Source: Casuarius casuarius | Lineage: Eukaryota > Chordata > Aves > Casuariiformes > Casuariidae | NCBI GenBank assembly: GCA_003342895.1 | Contig: PTFA01000315.1 | Coordinates: 558,001-622,000, forward strand | Direction of reading: 5' to 3' | Length of the DNA: 64,000 bases | In this document: one piece after another, positions 38,201 to 50,228 of the stretch | Layout: every line of letters begins with the position of its first letter | Numbering within the stretch: position 1 is the first letter of the stretch | The notes under the pieces: model-generated | Seen by the model: the letters and a program-made list of their open reading frames with translations, nothing else | Told to the model about the DNA's origin: nothing | The model's database searches: none | Position numbers and translations under genes: made by a program

Positions 38201-41200
38201 ATGCAGCACTGAAACTGCAGTTTGTTTGCACAGGATAGGCCATCTCTCACTGAAATATCCCCTACTTAAAGCTGTGCGCCTCAGAAGAAAAATGAAAATG
38301 TAGCAATCATCTTGTTGGCCATTTAGTACTATCAGACTCAAACCATACTATACAAAAACATCTTATAAAATTTTGAAAACATGCAAGATTTCTAACATTA
38401 TATCATTACAAACATAGCACTATAAAACAGAATACTTTTTATTCAGCTGTTTATTTCTCAATAAGAATTTCCATGAGGTTCTTATAGCTGGTTCAGCTAA
38501 AGTAATTTTTAAAAAACCTGAAGGATAACTCTGGTTAATTGGCCACTTCCAATCTGAAAGAATATTACTCTAAAAGCAAATGTTATTGTTTTTGCATTTT
38601 ACTACTCAATGGCAGATTAAAACAAAACAAAACAAAACCCTCAAATGCTCCAAAATACTAAGACTCTCTGCTCTTCCCTTAGCTCAATTTGACCTTAAGG
38701 AGCCTGTAGAGTTTACACAGACTTAATGTTTATCCATATCATCTGTCTGGTCTAATGTTTCCCCATACACTATACATTTCATTCTACAAGGCAAGATCTA
38801 GCTTGCAGCTAGGAGTTCAGATCAGATCTGATTCTACATATAAAATAAAAAAGATGAATAGAAACAAGCCTGATGGTGAACTGTTGAACATCAAGGGCAT
38901 GCTCAGACACACACATTTTTTTTCAGACAGGGAAATGGTATTTCAGTAAATCACATTTTGATTGGCTATCATCAGACTAAGCTCTGCCTAAGCTACAGCA
39001 CAAATGCAGTCTTTAATCATCACAGCCAAAACCATGCAGTTTGTGAGTTGGAAACAGGTCTGGCAAAGGACTCAGCTTCAAGTCTGGTGTAACAACTTCA
39101 GAGAGGAAAACGAATCTAGTGTTAGATGCTTTCACCATGTGTACATGAGGAATGGGAATGACTAAGAGAGTTAAAGGTGGAAACTCACCTAACTGTTCAT
39201 TCTCTATTCAGTTTAGTAGGGACTTCAGCCTGAAGATTTCAGATTTAACTAATGTTTAAATATTTTTCCTTTTTTTTTTTTTTATTCCCTTTTAATTTGA
39301 CAGTTGCTGGAGAAACAGCTGACATATACACATGAAATACCAATTTGTGTTGGCTCTTCATCTTATCTAGAAATTCAAGTAAAATTCATCCAAACTAGTT
39401 TGCCTTTAAAAGACAAATGCTTCATTGCAATCATACAAAAATTAAAATTTATACAAAAATAATAATTAAAGAGAATAAACAGTTTACTTGGAAGTTACAT
39501 GCAAAAGAAAGTAAGTTGCTATTAGCTTTCTTAAAAGTTTTCCATTTAAAATATTTTTGATGGAAAGCTGAGTTTTCATTAATACTTTTTCTTCCTGAAA
39601 TTCTGGAGCATACTGGCATACATAGACTACAGCCACAAATGAAAATACAGAAAAAAGTTATCTAATCTGAGAGCCAGATTATTCCCTTCCTTCTCTTTCT
39701 GCCCAGTGAGTAAACACTATAGTTTGTGACTGATTTTTTTTCTTTTTTTAAAGTCTGAATTGTATCTATCCAACCCCTTGGTCAGGGGATAAGCCGGGTT
39801 TTATGAGGTTAAACTGAGTAAACTTCTACAAAAGAGACAGGTCTTTCTGGATGGCGAGAGAAAAAGGAGGAAATAACTCCTACAATTGAAAAAGAAAGTA
39901 AATATGCAGCATTATATCTTAAGAAGCAGCAGGTTAAAAATATCATTAAACTAGAATCCATTTAGATTGACTGATATTACTCATTTTTAAATAACCTTTT
40001 CAAGTGTACAACATTAAAGGCTTGCAGGAATAACATGAGGTTTTTTAGAATCTATGTACCAATTCAGGACTTTGAATAGCCAAACCTCGTTAAGATCAAT
40101 TTCAGTGAGATACAACTATGTAATTACTAGAACAGGCTCTCCTCTAGTTGGTGATATAATGCAAAGTTTTACAAGACAAAATAAATTAGAGACAGAAAAA
40201 TGGAGAAGAAAACAACCATTGGTATCAGAATAGGTATAAAATATAACTGCTGAGGAACTAAGAAGTTAACAATCAAATAATCCTGAAGGGTCAAAGTACA
40301 GCATAGGACTCCTTTGCATTAATATGATTTGAAAGTAAGAACTGTACATAAGCTTTCAATCAGCTTGTAATATGCAAATTAAAGTTGCTAATATGCAATT
40401 TTATTTGCAGACAAAATGTGATGTAAATGGAAGTAGTCTTAAGCAAATCAAATCAGCTCTGTCAGTGTGGACAGGGCCAGCCTATGCACTGCTTGCTGCA
40501 TGCTTAATGAGAAACAGCTGGTGGCCAAGGAACTGAGCAACTTCTGTGCCCCAAATCTCTCAAGCAAAGTAAGAGAGAGCTTCGTAATGACATAGTTCTG
40601 GAGAACTGAAGGAGAGCTTTAAGAACTTATCTCTCAATGGAATAATATGCTATTCGTTTCCAAAATCTCCATAGGACTATACAAATATACATACTGTTTT
40701 AGCAATGCAGAGTGGAGAACTAGGCCCACATTCTGTAACTTGTTATTTTTATAAAGCATATTTTGACCAATGTACTCACATTGCTGGCTAGTTATGAAGA
40801 ACTTGATGTATAATCAAGCTAAAAGATAATTCTTTAACTCTTCCCTGGAACCATTACACAGTTGTTTAAGTAGAGGGTACTGTGAACTTCAGTAAACTTC
40901 ACATTTATGAGGCAAAGTCTCACTGGTTGACACTATTAATGAGAGCAAATTACTCAGATCAGTGTTAAAATAGCTTGGTTGGCCAAGAGGCAATTTTTTA
41001 CACTCTTTTATGATCAGAGAGAAATATGTTTTAATTGCTAGGCTTTTAACTAAAGATAATTAGACAGTGAGTCTCAGTGATCGTCAAACAATGAATAAAG
41101 AAACATCACTGCATGTCATGCCCTAAGAAAAGGGAAGATACTGACAAATCCTGCTGGCACAGAATGTTTAAGCTTGTGGATAGCAAGTATGGTATCTTAA

Positions 41201-41993
41201 AACATGTCTCCTACAAGACTAACAGACATGATGAGTTCTACAACACAGTTACTATTTTTAAAGCCTCATTAATGCTGAGACATTAAACCAGAAGTAGAGT
41301 AGCCCACTTACTGACCGAGGCTCCTCTTTAACGCCCTCTTCCGCAGAATCTTGGACTACAGCGCATGGTTCATAACATAGGTCAGATTCTAAACAGGCTC
41401 CTCTCTAGCAGGACTCTCCTACTCCACTCGCAGCAACAACTGGTCCTACATAGACAGTAGAGAATTTAAGGAGAAGGAGTACTTCTAGTTTTGGTTTGAA
41501 AGGAGTCATAGACTCTTGCTAATGAATAACCTTATCCCTTTTAATCTTGTGCTGTAAGGACCATTTAACTGCTCCTTTACCACTGTGTCCTCAGGGAGAA
41601 TATTAACTGTCAAACATTTGTATCTATCTGTAACAAAAGCTGCAACAAGCATGGGCTGCTAATTCTTTTCCTGTTTTTTAGGGAATAAGCTGACAGCCTA
41701 CATATTTCTATTTCTGTTTCTTTCCTTCTCCACTGTCTCTTCAATATCTTTCCAAGGTTGTTTTTTTCCGACAGAAGTTCAAATAATGACATTTACAGCT
41801 GGCACTTTTGTCTAGAGAACAAACACAGCACAATAATAACAGTAGCAGAGAAGTAAGAGTTCTCTAGAAACGGATGATATCTGTTATATAATGCTACAAA
41901 ACATCTAGTATGTTGAAATATCACTTTTTTCAAAAACACCAAATACCACAGTGATGTTTCCTCACATCATCTGGCATCAATCTTGTTCCTGTT

Positions 41994-42013
41994 GGGGGGG
42001 GGTGGGGAGGGGG
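41994..42013 (+). repeat. Poly-G tract, possible G-quadruplex
   Basis: Nine G, T, four G, A, five G, read directly. The long first run can be split to give four G-tracts. A second tract (GGG C then nine G) occurs at 50442-50454. Confidence 0.7.
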
Positions 42014-45000
42014 CAATTCCTTTTACAGTTCTGACAGTTCCCCTGACTATGGCACTTTTTTGTGGTCAATAAAGATACAGAGATAGAAAAAGTGTTTATC
42101 CTCCCCATACTTCTAATAAAACAGGCAATACACTAGAAAAACATGTTGCATGCTTGAATTGGTGCCAATGGAAATCCAGAACCTTGTAACAGAAATATTT
42201 CAGAAAAGATAATATAGTATGTTTAACGAGCTTAAATACAGCTCAACAGCAATAAAAGTCAAAAGCACCAACATTTCATTACATTTAATAACTGCACAGT
42301 AGCTACTGCAGCCTTTAACAATAGATTAAAAGTAAAAATGAAGCCAATGAGATAATAAAACAGTAGTAGCTGGATTTTTCTGAGAAGAGTTTTGGGGTAT
42401 TTTTATATTTGACAATAATAATTCTAACTGTCAGAGTAAATGATTTTTCATTTAATTGCCAAGAAATCACTGAAATTAACACACACACAAATCTGAGCAA
42501 ATACAGAGTTTATAAAACTTACAGATAATAACAAGCCTGGAAATTAAAACCAGATATTTATGGAATAAACACAGTTCTTTAAGAAACAGAAAGCACGGCA
42601 GAAACACAAAGAGAATTTCTTGCGGCTTATGCTCACAGGAGGAACTTTTTGGGATGCCTGCCTTTTACCATTGCTATTTGATAAGAGTTCAGCTGAAAAG
42701 TTTCAGCTTGCAGAGTTTCAACCTGTGTTTCAGTTTGTGTGTCTGGTATCTAATTTTTTTATTAAAATGCAATCTGTGTTGCTAACTTTGGGATTTTACC
42801 TACAGTGTCACTAGACTTTGAAATTAACTCCAAAGCAAAATGCTAAGCTTGATTTACTTATAAAATCCTTGGTATTTGGAAAAAGTAATAAACTATAGGC
42901 TAATTGAGGTCCCATTTTTTTAAATGGCCTTTATTTTTTGTCCATAGGTCACTGATCACCTCAAATGATTTCAGCATTTGATTTACTTAAAGTGCAGTAG
43001 AAATTAGTTACTAATGCTATTTTATGATGAAAAAAATACAAAGTGAAGAATAAAAGCTGGAATTTCAAAGCAAGGCTTAATACCTGGGCCCATATACTGT
43101 TACATTTCAGTCTTTAAGCAGCCACTGTATGTACTGAAGGCACTGTCGATGTAAATTGAAAACCATTAACACTGTCTTTACCATCTACCATTTTAATGGG
43201 AGTCTCAAACCTAAAGGACATCTAATTTTCAACAAAAAAAAATTGTCCATTAGTTCTAAAAAGCCAATGAGTAAAAGGCAGATCAAATGTTAAAAACAGA
43301 TTTTAAAAAATGCAGTTACGCAAGCCTTCTGCTTTCCAACATACAAATAGACACCATATTGTTTAGGTGATTTCCAAATGTGATGGGGCTTTCCACATGT
43401 GATTCATAAATATGCATAAATATTGATACAGACTATGCCTTTGAGTTCTGAGCACTTGTTATTTGATCGGAGTGCTACTGTGAGCTTTAACAGTAACATC
43501 ATGTACCATCTACTGTATATATAACAGCTATTTTCTAAGGAAAAAAAAAGAAAAACAGAAAAAAAACCTTTAGAATTTATTTCTTTGAAAGTCATTTAGA
43601 AGTTATTTCTTTCCATTTTGGTTCAGTGAAGTTGGCAGGAAGATTCTATTTAGTTCAAAGATGTCTCTTAGTTAGACAATGGTGTAGAGTGACATATGTA
43701 TCAAAAGGAAAGTAAAAATTATTTAATATTCGTAATGAAAGTCATAAATTTAACCTCTGAGAGTAGTAGCTCCAACTGAGATCCTTGTACCCTGGAGAAA
43801 ATATTGTGCCTCTCCCACTATTTACAGTCGTTAAGAAAAGAAAAGCAGCCATAATCTCATTATGTTGTCTGTAAGCGTGTCAAATTGAGAGCACCGAGGC
43901 CCTGAAATTAAGAACCTTATGATTCACACTCTCAGCATACTTTCCACTCTCAATGGAAAGAACACTGAGCATTTATTGGGCAGCATACCCGTGTAGGGCC
44001 TTGGAAAGTTTACAAAGTGGATTGTTTTTTCACCCTCAATAATCAACAACTAGTTAGTGGTATAACAAATGAAGTCTGGTTGGAAACTGAATCACTTCCA
44101 GATTTAGCATGAAGAACATGACATAATAATGAATTACTTAAAATAAAGCATAGGAAAGAATGGCTCACATAAAGGAACAATCGAGCCATGTACTATGCTA
44201 TATGAAATCCATGTACACCAGTTATTTGAAGTTAGTGCTATACACCAGAAAATCATGAATGCTGCAGACAGAGTAACACTTCAGAAATGTGCAAAAGTTC
44301 CAAAGCAGGTTCCGGCATTTCTTTTCTTAGAAAAAGACAGCACTGAGAGAAGCCTAAAATAACATAAATTGAAAGAACAAATTTGGAGGAACGGATATTC
44401 AACATGAAGAAAATGAAAAAGGAATACAAATATTAGCACTAGTTTCGCACTGAATCTCTGTTTTCTTCTCATTATTATCAGCTTTCCACATTTTCGGTTT
44501 CACTTCAATCTGTCATTTTTCACATTAGCAACAGTATCAGCAGAGAAAGTGAAAGACAGAATACCAAACCAATTTACTCTTACATAAACATAAAGAGTTG
44601 TAGAAGCCCAAAGGTTATTTAAAACAAGTGGAAGACATCAATGTGGGGAAACAGTCAACAGCAATCAGCATCATTAAAATTGCTGAAGTACTGGAAAAAA
44701 TAGTATAAAAGGGTGTCCCTCCTTGGTGTCTTATTCTTCCTTTTTTATAGATAATCTCAACAGTGTGATAGAGATAATTTCACGCTCCAAAAAAAAAACC
44801 TTCCACTGTCACTACTTTCACTAACACAAGGCTGTTATCAATGATATCAATAATGATTTGCTGGAGGCAGATATATACCCTCGTGTATAATAGTTCTATA
44901 TTGTGTCTCTTCACTGTCCTCATACAGGAAAACAACCAAAATATAGAGGTGAAAAAACATTACAGAAACATGTGAATAATTCCTGCTGAAGGCCTGGGCC

Positions 45001-46489
45001 CCTGCGGTCACAAGCAGATGGGTCTATCTACAGCAAACCAGCCAGCCTTCAGCACAGTCAGTTCCAGAATCGTGGAACTGAAAAATGGCTTTGCACCAAG
45101 CAAGCCAGTAAGATTTTTCCCCACTGACTAAAATGAAAGCGAGATTGACCATTAAAACCCCAGTAAAGTGTACCTTTCACAGATTAAACACTGGATTTGG
45201 GCTACAAGCCAAGGGATCTATTATGCCCTCCCACTGTTAAATGATCTTATGAATTCTTCTACTGTGTTGTACACTCAAAAAAATAGCATGCTTAAATTCT
45301 GTAGAATGTATTTCCTCCGCTTTGCAATTAAAGCAAATATTACAGTTTCTATTTTTTCTTCTATTATGCAAGGGTTACTTCATTGACTAAAAGATTATAA
45401 AAGACAGAAGAAACAATTTTGACCACCTAATTTGACTTTCTGTATAATTCTGACCACAGGATTTTATTAATTCTTTCAATAAATGTAATTACTGGCCATA
45501 TGGTATTTTTAAGATACATATCAAATCTTTATTTAAAGACTTAAGTTAATGAAGAGTGTCCAATATACTTTCACAAATCCATCCAGTGGTTGATTATCCA
45601 CACCACATGCATCTTTTTTCTAAAAAGAATATTGTACTTAGTTGCCAAAAAGATGCTCTTATGAAGTCAGCTTTCAGAAATTTCTTCCCAAGATATTTTA
45701 TATGGACCAAGACAAAATCCTCAGCAGATAGCAGCATAAGTTTGATTGTTATTACAATACAACTTCTATTTCATTTCTCATCTTTATTCTCCCATTTCCT
45801 CCCCAACCGATGGCCAGATAATAATAAAAGTTATGAGAAGTACAGCGACTGGCACTACCTACTCTACCAGAATCCTAAGCATTTTTCAAACTGATGTACC
45901 AAAATACAAGGGCAAGCAAGACGAACGTTGCTGGCTACAAAAGACTGTAGTAAATAGGACTTCTATAATTTTCTGCACATGCTAAAGTAGAAATCACTCA
46001 AAAGTCAACTGCTCAAATAGCAGTACTGCCTGCATTATGGACTTTGGACCAATTCAATTCAGTCCAGTTCCAAATAATATCTACTGAAGGGCTCTTTAGC
46101 TAGTTCTGTGATGGAGTGAATTTTCCCCCTGCAGGTAATTGGCCAGATGTAGATGACATCCTGCATAATAAAACAGACTCAATATTACTAACATTTTGAC
46201 AGGTATTTTACCTAAATTGGAACATAACACCAAAGATTTTCCAGCTGTGGAAAGGGAAGAGAAAAAATATATTAATGCCTTTTGCAACTTTCACTTGGGC
46301 CACAGAACCACAGAAAAGAAAGAAGAAAGACTATAATAATTAAAATGTCATAGTGATTATTGATTTCTCAGTGCAAATCTGAAGCTATATGACCGCTATA
46401 TTATAAGATATCGATGCTATGTTCTGTCGACTTCCTTATTTGTTTTTCAGATATTGCAATATCTCTTAACACATACATATATACAAAAG

Positions 46490-46515
46490 CCTTTTTGTGG
46501 CTCACCACAAAAAGG
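46490..46515. repeat. Perfect 11-bp hairpin
   Basis: CCTTTTTGTGG, loop CTCA, CCACAAAAAGG. It is flanked by a 14-bp palindrome GATATTGCAATATC (46450-46463) and by AATGTGAAA-C-TTTCACATT (46548-46566). Confidence 0.85.
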
Positions 46516-48019
46516 AAATAAATCACTTAAAAGGACTTAGAAAAAGGAATGTGAAACTTTCACATTGTGCTTTGTGCATCAAGATAAAAGCTTTGTGCAG
46601 CTGCCTATGTTAGGGCCGGAGAATGGAAATGTAGAAATTCAGGTGGCACTATAAAGATGACAAGAATGGAAACTTCCTCAGCAAATGAGGTTAGCAAGAC
46701 CAGTGTCTCTCGACACATTCTTCAGTGAGAGTGGCATGGGTTGCTAGCAACTGCATCTGGGTACCTTAGGTGGCACAGAAAGGTGAGGAGATGAATAATA
46801 GCAAAGAGATTGGGATTCCTAAAGGAACTTGAAATAGAAGCACATGTCTCTAAAGAGTTAATAATCACTCTGCAACAAGAAGGGGTCCTTTCACATCCCT
46901 GTCTGCCTTGGACTATGGTTAGGATTAGAGAAGAGAAGAAGATAAATGAAAGAATAGGGTAGACTGGGGATGAAAAAGAAAAGCGAGCACTGAAAAGGCC
47001 TTTCTCTATTTTGAATGCAACTTACTGCAGAGCCTAATGTAGTTCCCAGCCCCTCAGTAAACCAAGGGCTTGTGTTGAGGAGTGGAGCAGGCACCAAGAA
47101 CAAAGAAGAGCCGTAAGGAGATTCATTAATTCACCAGTGAGATACACTATAGAGATCCTTGCCTTTCTCTCTGGCTAGGGTTTGGGTTAGAGTTAGAAAA
47201 CCAAAAAGGAGAAATACAAGACACTTTCTAAGAATGGGAAAGAATGGGAGTTGCCATAGAAAATGCAGATCAGGAAAGTCTCGTCTTTCTTGGGCAGGGG
47301 TCTGGCATGGACTGACAGCCATTGTGTCAGCAACGGAATTTAATTCAGGTCAACGTGGAACGTGGACACTAAACATGGGGTAGATAATTGCTGCCTAATG
47401 CAATCTGAGGGCTCAAAGCATCTATTTCCTACCTGTTACATTTTGTTCAACTTTGGCAGTTTCTGCCACCACATCCTACATTTAAACAATAACATTTTGT
47501 ATGTCTTCTCTTTATATAGTCCCCACAGCCCTTATGCAATCTGAGTACTTCCTGCTGGATAAGACAATATTGGGAATATTCCTCCAATTTTACCAGAGTA
47601 CTCTGGCAACATAGGAACCCTCAGCTACATCTTAAAGCTAATCCTATTACTGCTTCTACTCAGATTGTAGACAGCTATGCTACCGAACTCCTTCCTCTGA
47701 TATACATGTAGGCCAAGACAACCAAAGTTGATGCCTTCGGACCAGTATTTCTGCCAGAAGTGCGAGAGCTGAATGTTATACGTTCATCTGAGACGTAATG
47801 GCTTGTGATCAATATACTTCTTTCTCTTCCTTTCTGAGGCAAAAAAAATGGTTGCTTTTAATAACCTTGATAACTTTGATAACCTTGATTTACTTTTAAA
47901 TAAATTTTGTTTGCCATCCCTTTATCTTTGAGGCTGCATTTACATCATTCTCCAACATGAAACAGTAAATGAGAATCCTCTAGTGACATTCTCTAAATCA
48001 CGTTCATTTAATATGCTTT

Positions 48020-48310
48020 GCTATGCTCTCTCTTACCCCTCTTCTATCTAAACTGAATGAGCATATCTTTTTGATCTCTTCTTTTAGGGAAATCTTTCCT
48101 TGCTTAATCTTACTGATTGTCCTCTTGTGTCCTGACTGAGAGTAAGTGAACTGGGCACAATATTCAAAGCGAAGGATACCTTCAATTTACTATGCTGGTG
48201 CTATATTTTCATTCATTGTATCCCATTCTTTCACCAGTACAATCTAAAATCATTTTGACTCTTTACATCTTATTTTCTTAGTAACATATTCTTGGAACAA
48301 CTTGTCATCA
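48020..48310 (-). mobile_element. Old CR1-clade LINE fragment
   Basis: Read on the plus strand (antisense to the element) it follows the CR1 layout. After 'aactgaatgagcatatcttt' and 'cttactgattgtcctcttgt' comes 'aactgggcacaatattcaaa' and then 'tgctggtgctatattttcat'. The complement of the diagnostic CR1 passage is 'ctgg(a/g)cacagtattc(g/a)ag'. It is highly diverged and truncated at both ends, with no intact frame. Confidence 0.65.
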
Positions 48311-50077
48311 GCTTTTTGCTTCAAAGTACAGTTTCCACTTCCCTTTTTTGTCCACAAAGCCCTTGGCTTCACAGACCAACCCTGGAGAACTACTGCTGAT
48401 GGAATTGACTGTTATTGTTTTAAACCTTCATCTAAACATGAATATATTTATCACCTATTACTTTTTGGAGTTTTTAGGGCACACTTTAGACTTCTCTGCG
48501 TTTTTTTTAAATCAAAGCAACAAACAATAACAACAATTTACGTAAGATTTGGGAACCTCAATTACATACTGAGTAGCTTCAAAGCACATGGCACATGTTC
48601 CAAAGAAATCAATTATAATGCAACACTATGGTCCATAAATGAAGAGGTGATCTACTAAAACTTAGCTTTCTTAGGTGCAGGCAATAGACATTATTAAAAA
48701 TGAGTAATGCTTGCAGTATCAGAAAAATACATTAGGATAACCTGTTTTTCTTTCAAAAATGTTTACTAATATAACTTGATACTCGAAGAATTACAAGACA
48801 ATCATATCTTTCTCGTACCCTCAAGTAATGAATCTGTCTGTTTTTTTGCAATATATCTCATTTGTCTGTCTCTGACAGGAAAACTCAGAGACCAGTGAGC
48901 ATCTGTGCAGATGCATTGGTCAGTCAGTGCAGAGCCCACTGTGGGGCCAGAGACTAAGGGCAGGCTAGTAATCATGAATTTTACTGAAAACATGAAATGG
49001 AAATTTTGCCATGAAAACTGAATATTCCTCAAAGCTCACTGTGACAATGACTCTAAGGAACCGACCTTTATAATCTGTACTACACTGTTGAAGTTCTGTA
49101 ACAATATTGAGCAAAATTTAGCTTCTAGAAATTCACCCAAGCAAAGCACAAAATGTTATCCCCCCCTCCTTTTTTTCTTCTTCCCCATCAGATGTTCACA
49201 GTTTTGCAAAAATAGAAAATTTAAACCAGCTGAGTAGTTTTTTTCTTAGATCCAGTTATGTATCATAAGGCTTCAGGTTTTGGTATACATTTTATATGGC
49301 TTATCCAAGACATCAGTTTGACTTAAAATTTAAAAAACTGTTTAAATCGTACATAAAATCCAGGCACTCGCTACAAGATCATCTAGAAAATATGAAAATA
49401 AAATTCTCTTAGCACTGGCACGGTAACACATTGCCTATTCAAAGAACTCATGCATTTGTTGCTTTTGAGATACTTTCTCTCAGAGACCTAGACAACTTGA
49501 GTTCTCATCTCTTCCTCATTTAGAAAGCCAGAAACTGCACTGCTCTTCCCAAACGCCAATATATGGAACCATCCTATATGAATATGAAGGACAATTGAAC
49601 TTGTACTAGATGCTTAGAACTCTCAGCCACATTTTCCAAAGTTCCTGCAGATGAACACAGATTGTGTTTTTATCAGTAGAAATACTTCAAAAAGTATAAC
49701 ATATCTGTCTCTGAATAAAGAGACGATTTCCACTGTGGAATACCTTCTATTTGTCTCCCAGCACTTTATTTATACAAAAAGGGACAGAACTATGCAAAAC
49801 CTAGGCTATTTTTGAAAACTGCATTTCATTTTAAGGTTTCTGTCATGCTCTGTTCATTCAGTTTCATACTAAATATTCCTTCAATACAACAGAGTATTAT
49901 AACAACATTTTGGCTTAGGGACAAAAATCTGAAATATCCATGTGTAGCTGCAGCTAAAGAATTGTCACACACGGTCTCTACTTTTGAAAAGACGGAATCC
50001 ATTTCCTAATCCTGGTCACAGATCTAAATACACTTCCTTTAAGTGACTGTAGGTGGTGCTGAAATACAATTGTTACC

Positions 50078-50094
50078 AAAAAAAAAAAAAAAAA
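50078..50094. repeat. Poly-A tract
   Basis: Uninterrupted A run, read directly. It could mark a retroposed tail, but no recognisable retroposon body adjoins it. Confidence 0.85.
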
Positions 50095-50157
50095 GTGACA
50101 GTCACAAAGTAACACTGTAGCAAAGCTACCCATGAAGACAGATAGCCCCTTTGGTAA

Positions 50158-50228
50158 GCAGATTTACTTCAGTCAAAGGTGTAGCTTCAGCAGCACACAC
50201 TGCTTCAGCAGCAGATTTACTTCAGTCA
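50158..50228. repeat. Short imperfect tandem duplication
   Basis: GCAGATTTACTTCAGTCA occurs at 50158-50175 and 50211-50228 (offset 53). Inside the interval GCTTCAGCAG is also doubled (50184-50193 and 50202-50211). Confidence 0.85.

Larger units (their letters stand above)
28409..41993. other. Non-coding stretch with simple repeats and a GC-richer block
   Basis: No supported gene. It contains an AGTGAGA triplication at 29140-29161, a TA/CA-rich microsatellite at 32148-32280 that produces spurious open frames on both strands, a GC-richer unexplained block at about 32730-33910, an (AAAAC)n run at 38618-38640 and a T run at 39270-39283. Confidence 0.5.

Noticed and set aside
48302..48658. 118-codon plus-strand open frame
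   Set aside because: Begins at the edge of an antisense CR1-clade fragment; no codon bias or motif.
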